A stretch of 11,953 nucleotides of DNA from an uncultured Clostridia bacterium (GTDB lineage Bacteria > Bacillota > Clostridia > TANB77 > CAG-465). The notes under the pieces are model-generated. The model did not search any database. It had not been told where the DNA came from and saw nothing but the letters and a program-made list of their open reading frames with translations. Position numbers and translations under genes: made by a program. Location: the NCBI GenBank assembly GCA_947628575.1, contig CANRAK010000039.1, forward strand, positions 1-11,953. The letters run 5' to 3'. Shown here in pieces: positions 4,597-11,548 of this stretch. Within the stretch, counting starts at the first letter, position 1. Each line of letters opens with the position of its first letter.

Positions 4597-6684
4597 TTAT
4601 TTATTCATGCAATTTTCAAAATATTTATCAAAATCTTTTATAATCTTTCCACCATCATATTTTTTTATTTTATCTATATTTTCCTTAGATAGTTTCTTAA
4701 ACATATCTCTATTATTGTATAAAAATATTATCTTTTCTTTTAGTCTTTCTTTTATTTCCTCACTATTATGTTCATTTCTATCGCCTATATTAAATTGTGA
4801 CTGATATTTACCAAATATTTCTGGCACTATACCTACGTTAGTAGATATTACAGGAATTCCCGAACACATTGCTTCAAGTACTGGTCTAGGAGTACCTTCA
4901 TGAATAGATGTACATAAACATATATCTATATTGCTATAATATTTAGGCATTTCTTCTGCACTTCTCCACACTACATTTCTATCTGCAAAATCTGCTTTTA
5001 TTTTATATCCTTCTTTTCTTAATTCTTCAATTACAGGTTCTATTATAGTATGAAGTCCTTTTAAATCTACGCCATTAAGTTTTCTATCTCCATTTCCAAC
5101 CCAACCAATTACTATTTCTCTTTGCTTTATGTTTTTAAGTTCAAATCTTTCTAAGTTTGTAGGGGCAAAATGTTTCCAATCACAAAAATCATATATTGTG
5201 CCATAAGGTTTCCTATAGCTATCTATTTTATTATATTCATCATATAATCTCTTATTTGCAACATAATAGCTTTGTGTATATTTATTAAATACATCTTTAT
5301 ATATTTCAATATTTTGTGGCTCTAAATATATAAAATCATATACACATGTAGATATTTTTCTACTTACTTCTTCTATGTAATTATTATATTCTTTATTAGC
5401 TTTAATTAGTTTTTCTTTAAAAGCATCAGACTCGAATAGTAATAGACTCTTTCTCCAAAATACATGTATTAAGTCACAGTCTAAATTTCTTTCTATACAT
5501 TCGTAGAAATTATCTGGCTCTTCATACATATTAAAATAGTCAATTACAATATTATATTTATGACTTAAATCTTTTTGTATTTTTTTAGCAATTGAATCAA
5601 AAGCCCATCCTTCAACATCACATAGTAAACATATCTTAGGTTTTATTCGTATATTTTCAACAAATCTTCCCTCAGTTCTTAAATCTTGTCTTTTCTTTAA
5701 GAAATTATAAAAAAGCTCTGTATTATATAATATTAAGAATAAACATATTTTTGTAGATTCGTTTAGATATGGTAATATTTCTTTTTGCTTTTGGATATTA
5801 TCTTTAAAATATTCTTTTATTATATCAAATACTTTTTTAGATTTTTGCTCAATTATATCACTTCTATCATTTGCTATTATATATTTTATACTTACGCTTA
5901 TAATTGACTCAAATATAGCAAAAACATTATATTTTTCATCCACAGCATTTCTTTTTGCTATATCTTCATATCTATATAATATTACATCTAGAAAATCATT
6001 TAAATTTTTTACAGAGCTTGTAGCAGTTATACTGTTTCTCCTTTTTAGATATGAATAGCATATTTTATTTACATATACAACTTTATTTAATGATTTAGAT
6101 AATTCATACATAAATAAAATATCTTCATAGCTAGTCCCCTCTTTAAACATGCAATTATTAAAAAGCTCTCTTTTATATAATTTTGTACATACTCTGCTAT
6201 CTATTTTTCTCCTTAATAAAATTTCTTTTAAAATTTGCTTTTTATTATATACATATTTTTTATAATTAGACTGCAATTTATCTTTATCATTAGTTGTTAC
6301 TATAACATATCCATCTTCTCTTACAGTTTCAAGATTTATACATGAAACATCTGCTTTTTCTCTTGTTATAGAATTATATAAAATTTCACAAAAATCTTTT
6401 GAAATGTAATCATCGCTATCTATAAAAGCTAAATATTTTCCACTACTTTGTCTTATACCTGTATTTCTTGCAGCAGATAGGCCAGAATTTTTTTGATGAA
6501 CTACTTTTATTCTACTATCTACTTTTGTATAATCATCACATATTTTTGGTGAACTATCTGTTGAACCATCATCTACTAAAATTATTTCTATATCTTTAAA
6601 AGTTTGATTAATTATAGAATCAACACATTTATTTAAGTATTTTTCAACATTATATACAGGTACTATTACGCTTATTTCTGCCAT
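4597..6684 (-). CDS. Bifunctional glycosyltransferase: GT2 domain fused to a GT4-like (GT-B) domain
   Basis: The protein is 695 aa. Residues 1-~230 are a GT-A fold family 2 transferase: ISVIVPVYNVEKYL, VDDGSTD (37-43, nucleotide-sugar binding), DSDD (89-92, metal binding) and SYEDI (185-189). A helical stretch (~230-340) follows. From about 346 a GT-B domain begins (KPKICLLCDVEGWAFDSIAK), with IVIGWVGNGDRKLNGVDLKG (524-543) and the E-x7-E donor-site motif EGTPRPVLEAMCSG (596-609). No membrane segment or signal peptide is seen, so it acts in the cytoplasm, probably adding two successive sugars to a capsule, teichoic-type polymer or glycolipid. The start at 6684 is preferred over an in-frame GTG at 6693 because AAGGTGG lies 5 bases before it. 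It is the second gene of the operon, 26 bases after its paralogue. Sugars and acceptor cannot be inferred. Confidence 0.9.
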   Translation of the reverse strand: MAEISVIVPVYNVEKYLNKCVDSIINQTFKDIEIILVDDGSTDSSPKICDDYTKVDSRIKVVHQKNSGLSAARNTGIRQSSGKYLAFIDSDDYISKDFCEILYNSITREKADVSCINLETVREDGYVIVTTNDKDKLQSNYKKYVYNKKQILKEILLRRKIDSRVCTKLYKRELFNNCMFKEGTSYEDILFMYELSKSLNKVVYVNKICYSYLKRRNSITATSSVKNLNDFLDVILYRYEDIAKRNAVDEKYNVFAIFESIISVSIKYIIANDRSDIIEQKSKKVFDIIKEYFKDNIQKQKEILPYLNESTKICLFLILYNTELFYNFLKKRQDLRTEGRFVENIRIKPKICLLCDVEGWAFDSIAKKIQKDLSHKYNIVIDYFNMYEEPDNFYECIERNLDCDLIHVFWRKSLLLFESDAFKEKLIKANKEYNNYIEEVSRKISTCVYDFIYLEPQNIEIYKDVFNKYTQSYYVANKRLYDEYNKIDSYRKPYGTIYDFCDWKHFAPTNLERFELKNIKQREIVIGWVGNGDRKLNGVDLKGLHTIIEPVIEELRKEGYKIKADFADRNVVWRSAEEMPKYYSNIDICLCTSIHEGTPRPVLEAMCSGIPVISTNVGIVPEIFGKYQSQFNIGDRNEHNSEEIKERLKEKIIFLYNNRDMFKKLSKENIDKIKKYDGGKIIKDFDKYFENCMNK

Positions 6685-6710
6685 AAATTCCACCTTACCT
6701 ATTTATATAA

Positions 6711-7715
6711 TTAAATCTTACCAGATTCTTTTAAGTTTTGCCTTTCTTCTAGCATATTATAATATAATTCCACATTATATTGCATTAAATATACAGCAGC
6801 TTTTTGATAATCATTTAGTATATATAGTAGTTCTTTTTCATTAAATTGAACGTACTTATTTACTATTGATATTAATATATCTATTTTTTCATTTACAGTA
6901 TCATATTTTCTTTTAATTGATACATTCTGTGTACTTAATGCAAGTGTAGATAATATAAGTGACTTTATATTAAAAAGCATAAATTCCGGATAATTTTTCC
7001 TTATTATCTCATATCTTTCATATATTGCGTTAAAGAAGTCTAATAGGTCTTTCTCACTTCTTTTGGTTGTTAAACTATTATTTCTTACTAAATAATTATA
7101 ACAGCATTTATTAGTATATACTATTCTTTTACAGTTCATAAAAACTTTAACACTAAAAATAATGTCCTCATAATTTACACCCTCTTGATAATCTATAAGC
7201 ACATCTTTTTTATATAGTCTACAAGAAAAATTCTTTAGTATTTTTTGCTCAAGTAACTCTTTTATTATTTCCTTATCGTTAAATACTACAACTTCATTAT
7301 CTTCTAAATTTGTTATCTGACTAGAGCTTGAAGTTATATTATCATATACATCTACTACATTATATCCAATACATGATATGTCACAATCATTTTCTTTTAG
7401 ACCTTTATATAATACTTCACAAAAATCATTTGATACATAATCGTCACTATCGACAAATACAATATATTCTCCTGTACTTTCTCTCATACCAAGATTTCGT
7501 GCAGATGATACTCCACCATTTTCTTTATGTATAACTTTTATTCTATTGTCTTTTTTTGCATATTCATCACATATAGCTGGTGACTCATCTGTAGAGCCAT
7601 CATCTACTAATATAATCTCAATATTTTTATACGTTTGATTTATTATTGAATTAAGACATTTTCTTAAATATTTTTCAACGTTATATAATGGTATAATAAT
7701 GCTTATTTTATCCAT
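6711..7715 (-). CDS. Family 2 glycosyltransferase
   Basis: The 334-aa protein is a single GT-A family 2 transferase: ISIIIPLYNVEKYL at the N-terminus, VDDGSTD at 37-43, ENGGVSSARN at 65-74, DSDD at 89-92 and YEDI at 182-185. The remaining ~140 residues are helical, ending YNVELYYNMLEERQNLKESGKI, and match the same stretch in the next gene (YNTELFYNFLKKRQDL) right up to the point where the fused GT4-like domain begins there. The two genes are therefore paralogues that differ by presence of the second domain. The ATG has AGGAGATG about 5 bases upstream. It is the first gene of a two-gene operon with its own promoter (7767-7795) and terminator. It likely contributes one sugar to the same surface glycan as its neighbour. 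Confidence 0.92.
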   Translation of the reverse strand: MDKISIIIPLYNVEKYLRKCLNSIINQTYKNIEIILVDDGSTDESPAICDEYAKKDNRIKVIHKENGGVSSARNLGMRESTGEYIVFVDSDDYVSNDFCEVLYKGLKENDCDISCIGYNVVDVYDNITSSSSQITNLEDNEVVVFNDKEIIKELLEQKILKNFSCRLYKKDVLIDYQEGVNYEDIIFSVKVFMNCKRIVYTNKCCYNYLVRNNSLTTKRSEKDLLDFFNAIYERYEIIRKNYPEFMLFNIKSLILSTLALSTQNVSIKRKYDTVNEKIDILISIVNKYVQFNEKELLYILNDYQKAAVYLMQYNVELYYNMLEERQNLKESGKI

Positions 7716-7736
7716 TTTTTCATCTCCTAAAAAACG

Positions 7737-7756
7737 AAATATATTATAATATATTT
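7737..7756. repeat. Perfect 20-bp palindrome in the glycosyltransferase operon leader
   Basis: AAATATATTATAATATATTT reads the same on both strands. It lies between the predicted transcription start (~7760) and the ribosome site of the first glycosyltransferase. It could be an operator or a weak leader hairpin. Its core ATATTATAATAT also occurs twice upstream of the Spo0A-like gene. Confidence 0.5.
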
Positions 7757-7766
7757 TGGCTTTTCT

Positions 7767-7795
7767 ATATTAGCATATTTGCCTGTAAAAATCAA
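7767..7795 (-). promoter_or_regulatory. Sigma-A promoter of the glycosyltransferase operon
   Basis: On the - strand TTGATT (7795-7790) and TAATAT (7772-7767) are separated by 17 bases, with a TGC extended -10 directly before the second box. Transcription should start near 7760, giving a leader of about 45 bases. Confidence 0.8.
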
Positions 7796-7812
7796 TAAGT
7801 AACACTAGAAAA

Positions 7813-7850
7813 CGAGTTCTACTTTATATTAAAGAACTCGCTTTTTTTAT
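7813..7850 (-). terminator. Bidirectional-looking terminator after xseB
   Basis: CGAGTTCT (7813-7820) pairs with AGAACTCG (7833-7840). On the - strand the stem is followed by TTTTCT, ending the asp23-to-xseB transcript; on the + strand it is followed by an even better T-run, although no + strand gene is present. It separates the housekeeping operon from the glycosyltransferase operon. Confidence 0.8.
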
Positions 7851-7863
7851 TACTATTTTTTTT

Positions 7864-8097
7864 CTAGTCTTCAGTAGGTACAAAATTTTCTTCTGCTAGA
7901 TTCCCATTTTCATCTTGAACTAATATATTTATTCTTTTTTCTGCTTCATCTAATTTTTGGCTACATTCTTTAGATAATTTAATACCTTTTTCAAATTCAG
8001 ATATTGCCTCATCTAATCCTAACTGACCACTTTCTAAATTAGTAGCTATTTTTTCTAATTCACTTAAACTTTCTTCAAAAGTTTTCTCTTTACTCAT
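7864..8097 (-). CDS. xseB: Exodeoxyribonuclease VII small subunit
   Basis: This 77-aa protein carries the family signature FEESLSELEKIATNLESGQLGLDEAISEFEKGIKLSKECSQKLDEAEKRI, a helical hairpin that binds the large subunit. With XseA it forms exonuclease VII, which degrades single-stranded DNA in the cytoplasm. The length is normal. The ATG at 8097 is chosen because AAGGAG lies 8 bases upstream; an in-frame GTG 9 bases earlier falls inside that spacing. It starts 12 bases after the xseA stop codon and is the last gene of the operon. The extra acidic tail (ENFVPTED) is a minor variation. Confidence 0.95.
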   Translation of the reverse strand: MSKEKTFEESLSELEKIATNLESGQLGLDEAISEFEKGIKLSKECSQKLDEAEKRINILVQDENGNLAEENFVPTED

Positions 8098-8109
8098 TAT
8101 ACTCACTCC

Positions 8110-9303
8110 TTATTTTACAATTGCATTTATTTTTCCATCAGTAAGTGTTATTTTTATTTCATCATTAGATTTTACATCACTTACTTTTTTTATAACTTTG
8201 CCATTTAAATCTTCTGTTACACTATAACCACGTGTAAGTGTTTTAAGTGGACTTAGTGCATCTATTTTACTAATACTCTTTGCACATCTAGTCTTATATT
8301 TTTCAACTCTATATCTTAGTGTAGATTCAGATTTACTTATCATATTATCTATTGTAATTCTATATTTGTTTATAATATCTAAAGGTACTTTTTCAAGCTT
8401 TGCAGCCTTTAATTTTTCAACATATTGCCTTTTTCTTTCAATATAATTTTTTATTGCAATAGTTGTTCTGTTTTTATCTGTTGCTATCCTATTTACTAGC
8501 TCAGTATATTCAGGATATACTAGCTCTGCGGCTGCAGATGGTGTTGGTGCTCTTAAATCCGCTACAAAATCACAAATAGTAAAATCTGTTTCATGACCTA
8601 CAGCTGATACAACAGGTATCTCTGATGCAAATACTTGCCTTGCTAAAGCTTCATCATTAAATCCAAATAAATCTTCAAATGAGCCTCCACCTCTTGCTAT
8701 TATAATTACATCGACATTATTTAAAGCATTAAATGTTTTTAGTCCCTCAATTACTGTAGATGAAACATTTACTCCTTGAACAGCAGCTGGATATACAACT
8801 AAATCTACATTAGGATATCTTCTTGTTGATACATTTATTATATCTCTTATTACAGCACCTGTTCTTGATGTTATTACACCAACTCTTTTAGGCAAAAAAG
8901 GTATTTGTTTTTTATACTTTGTATCAAACAAACCCTCTTTATTTAGCTTTTCTTTTAACTGTTCATAAGCTAGATATAAATCTCCTAGTCCTTCAGGGCT
9001 CATAGATTTACAATATATTTGGTATACTCCGTCCCTTTCAAAACTACTAACTTGTCCATTTATAACAACTTTCATACCATCAGCTGGTTTAAACTTTATA
9101 TACTGTGCATAACCTTTAAACATTACACATTTTATAGTTGAGTTTTCATCTTTTAATGTAAAATAATAGTGTCCTGTATAATGTGCTTTAAAATTTGTTA
9201 TTTCTCCTCGTATACTTATATTATTTAAAAGTGTATCTGATTCAAAAAGCATTTTAATATACTTATTTATTTCAGATACACTATATATTTTCTTATCTAC
9301 CAT
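8110..9303 (-). CDS. xseA: Exodeoxyribonuclease VII large subunit
   Basis: This 397-aa protein has the standard XseA layout. Residues 1-100 are the N-terminal OB-fold for single-stranded DNA (RGEITNFKAHYTGHYYFTLKD at 32-52). The catalytic core then carries VGVITSRTGAVIRDI (141-155), IIARGGGSFEDLFGFNDE (201-218) and SAVGHETDFTICDFVADLRAPTPSAAAE (233-260). A helical C-terminal part ends in LTRGYSVTEDLNGKVI. It is full length. Its ATG follows the nusB stop codon by one base and its ribosome site (AAGGAAG) lies inside nusB, so the two are translationally linked. It works with XseB encoded immediately downstream. Confidence 0.97.
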   Translation of the reverse strand: MVDKKIYSVSEINKYIKMLFESDTLLNNISIRGEITNFKAHYTGHYYFTLKDENSTIKCVMFKGYAQYIKFKPADGMKVVINGQVSSFERDGVYQIYCKSMSPEGLGDLYLAYEQLKEKLNKEGLFDTKYKKQIPFLPKRVGVITSRTGAVIRDIINVSTRRYPNVDLVVYPAAVQGVNVSSTVIEGLKTFNALNNVDVIIIARGGGSFEDLFGFNDEALARQVFASEIPVVSAVGHETDFTICDFVADLRAPTPSAAAELVYPEYTELVNRIATDKNRTTIAIKNYIERKRQYVEKLKAAKLEKVPLDIINKYRITIDNMISKSESTLRYRVEKYKTRCAKSISKIDALSPLKTLTRGYSVTEDLNGKVIKKVSDVKSNDEIKITLTDGKINAIVK

Positions 9304-9304
9304 T

Positions 9305-9712
9305 CTATTCTTCCTTACATTCTATAACTTTTGCAATTACTCCATTAATAAATGCTCTCGAATCATTATTGCCATATAGTTTTGCAAGTTCAACTGCTTC
9401 ATTTGCACTTACTTTTTCAGGAATATCATCCATATATTTTATCTCGTAAATAGCAAGTCTTAATATAGCTAAATCTATTTTAGCTATTCTATCTAAAGAC
9501 CAATTTTTTAGCTTAGATAAAATAATTTCATCAATTTCTACTAGATTTTCTTTTACACCTTTTAGAACTTTATCTATATATTCTTTTTCTTCAGGCTTAT
9601 TGTCATTTTCTTCATAACAATTATTAAGGATTTTCTCTATGTTTTCATCTTTACCAAACTCTAGTTCATAAATGCATTTAAACGCATTATCTCTTGCTTT
9701 TTTTCTACTCAT
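9305..9712 (-). CDS. nusB: Transcription antitermination factor NusB
   Basis: The 135-aa protein matches NusB throughout: SRKKARDNAFKCIYELEF at the N-terminus, the conserved NWSLDRIAKIDLAILRLAIYEI (about 70-91), VSANEAVELAKLYG and FINGVIAKV at the end. NusB binds boxA RNA together with NusE (ribosomal protein S10) and helps rRNA transcription resist termination. GGGAG lies just upstream of the ATG. It sits between the envelope-stress genes and xseA in one operon, an arrangement common in Clostridia. Confidence 0.97.
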   Translation of the reverse strand: MSRKKARDNAFKCIYELEFGKDENIEKILNNCYEENDNKPEEKEYIDKVLKGVKENLVEIDEIILSKLKNWSLDRIAKIDLAILRLAIYEIKYMDDIPEKVSANEAVELAKLYGNNDSRAFINGVIAKVIECKEE

Positions 9713-9734
9713 TTTACTCCCATCCTAACAATAA

Positions 9735-9986
9735 TTACTTTTTATCATTTTCCTCTTTATAATAATACACTTCTTGCTTAAAGCCTTTATTAGATATAAA
9801 ATCTTTTATTTTATATTCATTATCTTGTATTTTTTTACCAAGAAATACAGCTCCTGCAATTAATGCAAACAATATAACAGCTCTTGTTAGAAATTCTACT
9901 ATGCCTAGTGCATATAGAATAACTACTATTGTTACGCAAATTATAACATACTTATTTTTTACTATATAATCCCAAAAATCTTTCAT
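9735..9986 (-). CDS. DUF2273 small membrane protein
   Basis: The 83-aa protein has two adjoining hydrophobic segments (about residues 13-30 and 32-50, KYVIICVTIVVILYALG and FLTRAVILFALIAGAVFLG) followed by a charged tail. This size and topology, and the position beside amaP and asp23, identify the DUF2273 family (GlsB-like), thought to help anchor or organise Asp23-family proteins at the membrane. The start has GAGG about 10 bases upstream. It lies 22 bases after amaP and 22 bases before nusB. Confidence 0.85.
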   Translation of the reverse strand: MKDFWDYIVKNKYVIICVTIVVILYALGIVEFLTRAVILFALIAGAVFLGKKIQDNEYKIKDFISNKGFKQEVYYYKEENDKK

Positions 9987-10008
9987 ATTCTCACATCCTC
10001 ATATTAAA

Positions 10009-10554
10009 TTAATTTTGTTGCTTTTTTTGTGGTTCAAAATAAACGCCTTTAATTTTAATATTTGCCTCTTTAATATCTATAGTTGTTTGTTTTTTAACAA
10101 CATCTTTTATATTATCTTGTAATTTTGAACTTAATGTAGGAACAACTGTATCAGGTAATATTTGAGCATATATATTTGCTTTAACACCTTCTTCAGAAAT
10201 AGATACTTCTACCTTAGTTCCTACTAATTCAGGATATTTTCTAGTTACTGACATAATTATTGATTCAAATGTATCTCTATTTAAAAATACAGTTCCTGAA
10301 TCATTTTTTATAGCTAGTCCACTTCTAGATTCATCAGATGAATCTGATGATGAAAATAGTCCTATTAATCCAAGTAATGCTACTACAGCACCTGCTATTA
10401 GCACCCATATTTTATTAGCTATTAAAAATTTTACTGCTACTGTATATAAATCTTCTACATGTATCATTCCTGTAGATACTAGTATGAAAAATACAGATAA
10501 AACTATCATAACTATTGAAAAAATACATAAAATAAATTTTTCAAAACCTCTCAT
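10009..10554 (-). CDS. amaP: Alkaline shock response membrane anchor protein AmaP
   Basis: This is a 181-aa protein with two membrane helices (about 6-28 and 46-67, the second with IAGAVVALLGLIGLF), a Ser/Asp-rich linker, and a cytoplasmic Asp23-like domain (GTVFLNRDTFESIIMSV to IKIKGVYFEP). AmaP tethers Asp23 to the membrane in Staphylococcus. The ATG at 10554 is chosen because GGGAGG lies about 10 bases upstream; an earlier in-frame start at 10596 would fall inside the intercistronic hairpin and has no ribosome site. The gap to asp23 is 74 bases and contains that hairpin. Confidence 0.88.
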   Translation of the reverse strand: MRGFEKFILCIFSIVMIVLSVFFILVSTGMIHVEDLYTVAVKFLIANKIWVLIAGAVVALLGLIGLFSSSDSSDESRSGLAIKNDSGTVFLNRDTFESIIMSVTRKYPELVGTKVEVSISEEGVKANIYAQILPDTVVPTLSSKLQDNIKDVVKKQTTIDIKEANIKIKGVYFEPQKKQQN

Positions 10555-10588
10555 AATAAATATTCCTCCCAAATTTAATATACACACA

Positions 10589-10617
10589 TAGCCCAAACTA
10601 AAATTAAGTTCGGGCTA
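10589..10617 (-). other. Intercistronic hairpin between asp23 and amaP
   Basis: The arms at 10589-10599 and 10607-10617 form an 11-bp stem with a 7-base loop in the - strand RNA, including one G-U wobble. On the + strand the same pair would be A-C, so the structure belongs to the operon transcript. No U-run follows. It more likely controls mRNA stability or lowers downstream expression than terminates fully. Confidence 0.6.
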
Positions 10618-10628
10618 AAATATCTAGT

Positions 10629-11072
10629 TTATTCTTCTACTTTTTCTGAAACTTCTACTTTTTCTTCATTTTTATCGAAAATAATTCCTTGAACATTAAT
10701 ATTAACAGCTACAACTTCAAGACCAGTCATATTTTCTACGGCATTTTTTACAGCAGTTTGTGCAGCCCATGCCACATCTGGAATTCTAACACCATATTTA
10801 ACATTAACAAAAATATCTACTGTTACTTTCTTTCCATCTAGTTCTATTTTAACACCCTTTGAATATTTTTTGCTACTTCCTAAAATTTGGTTAATTCCGT
10901 CAACAAATCCAAGTGTCATTCCTGCTATTCCTTCAACTTCTGAAGCAGCAAGACCTGCAATAATTCCTATTACGTCTTCAGAAATATTTAAATTAGTTGC
11001 GATTTCAACTTTTTCTTCAGTAGTGTTTACTTCTTCAACTACTTCTTCGTTTTTCTCTTTTTTATCACTCAT
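10629..11072 (-). CDS. Asp23/Gls24 family envelope stress protein
   Basis: The 147-aa protein has an acidic N-terminal tail (about 1-22), then the Asp23/Gls24 domain: NLNISEDVIGIIAGLAASEVEGIAGM (28-53), VKIELDGKKVTVDIFVNVKYGVRIPDVAWAAQTAVKNAVENMTG and VVAVNINVQGIIF (121-133), followed by a second acidic tail. It is a cytoplasmic, membrane-associated protein linked to cell-envelope homeostasis through AmaP, whose gene follows. The ATG has GAGGAGG 7 bases upstream. It is the first gene after the promoter at 11116-11144, so it is probably the most strongly expressed of the operon. Confidence 0.95.
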   Translation of the reverse strand: MSDKKEKNEEVVEEVNTTEEKVEIATNLNISEDVIGIIAGLAASEVEGIAGMTLGFVDGINQILGSSKKYSKGVKIELDGKKVTVDIFVNVKYGVRIPDVAWAAQTAVKNAVENMTGLEVVAVNINVQGIIFDKNEEKVEVSEKVEE

Positions 11073-11115
11073 ACCAATTCCTCCTCTGTAGATAAAATTT
11101 CTACTAACTGCTTAT

Positions 11116-11144
11116 ATTATAACCCATTTAACAGTAAAAGTCAC
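11116..11144 (-). promoter_or_regulatory. Sigma-A promoter of the asp23-amaP-nusB-xseAB operon
   Basis: On the - strand GTGACT (11144-11139) and a perfect TATAAT (11121-11116) are 17 bases apart. Transcription should start near 11109, about 37 bases before the asp23 start codon. The -35 box overlaps a 7-bp inverted repeat. Confidence 0.82.
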
Positions 11145-11153
11145 GTCTTTTAC
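11134..11153. promoter_or_regulatory. Inverted repeat over the -35 box, candidate operator
   Basis: GTAAAAG (11134-11140) and CTTTTAC (11147-11153) are perfect inverted copies separated by 6 bases and overlap the -35 hexamer of the asp23 promoter. No T-run follows on the - strand, so it is not a terminator for that direction. A repressor bound here would block the operon. Confidence 0.5.
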
Positions 11154-11181
11154 AAAAAAATCAATTTTTACACAAATTAAT
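11154..11181 (-). terminator. Weak AT-only terminator after the HIT gene
   Basis: In the - strand RNA ATTAATTT pairs with AAATTGAT (one G-U) at 11181-11160 and is followed by seven T. The stem has essentially no G-C pairs, so it is weak, and it overlaps the HIT stop codon. Some read-through into the asp23 operon is likely. Confidence 0.4.
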
Positions 11182-11530
11182 CATGAATTATCTTAAGTCC
11201 AAGATTTTTACCACCAAGCATATGATAATGTAAATGCTTAACTTCTTGCCCTGCATCTTCTCCACAATTGCATATTACTCTATATCCTGTCTTATCCACT
11301 CCAACTATCTTAGATATTTTACTAAATGCTTGTTGAATATGTGTAAGATATACTGCATTTTCATCTGTAACAGACTCTAAATCTTGAATATGTATTTTAG
11401 GTATTACTAGAATATGTACTGGTGCTACTGGATTTAAATCTTTAAATGCACATACATACTCATCTTCATAAACAATATTACTTGGTATTTCTTTATTTGC
11501 TATTTTGCAAAAAATACAATTTTCATCCAT
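11177..11530 (-). CDS. Histidine triad (HIT/HINT-type) nucleotide-binding protein
   Basis: This 117-aa protein is full length for the HINT branch. It has ENCIFCKIANKEIPSNIVYEDE at the start (Cys5 and Cys8), FKDLNPVAPVHILVIPKIHI in the middle, and the triad HLHYHMLGG with His99, His101 and His103. Family members hydrolyse purine nucleoside phosphoramidates and aminoacyl-adenylates in the cytoplasm. Its start has AGGAGG 7 bases upstream and lies 18 bases after the alaS stop codon, so the two are co-transcribed. Linkage to an aminoacyl-tRNA synthetase is sensible, since HINT enzymes can clear stray aminoacyl-AMP; that functional link is inference. Confidence 0.95.
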   Translation of the reverse strand: MDENCIFCKIANKEIPSNIVYEDEYVCAFKDLNPVAPVHILVIPKIHIQDLESVTDENAVYLTHIQQAFSKISKIVGVDKTGYRVICNCGEDAGQEVKHLHYHMLGGKNLGLKIIHD

Positions 11531-11548
11531 ATATATACCTCCTATTTA

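Noticed and set aside
11531..11548. Frameshift truncating alaS, with C-Ala continuing in another frame
   Set aside because: Only 18 bases separate the alaS stop from the HIT start, and they hold a ribosome site; there is no room for remnants of the missing domain.
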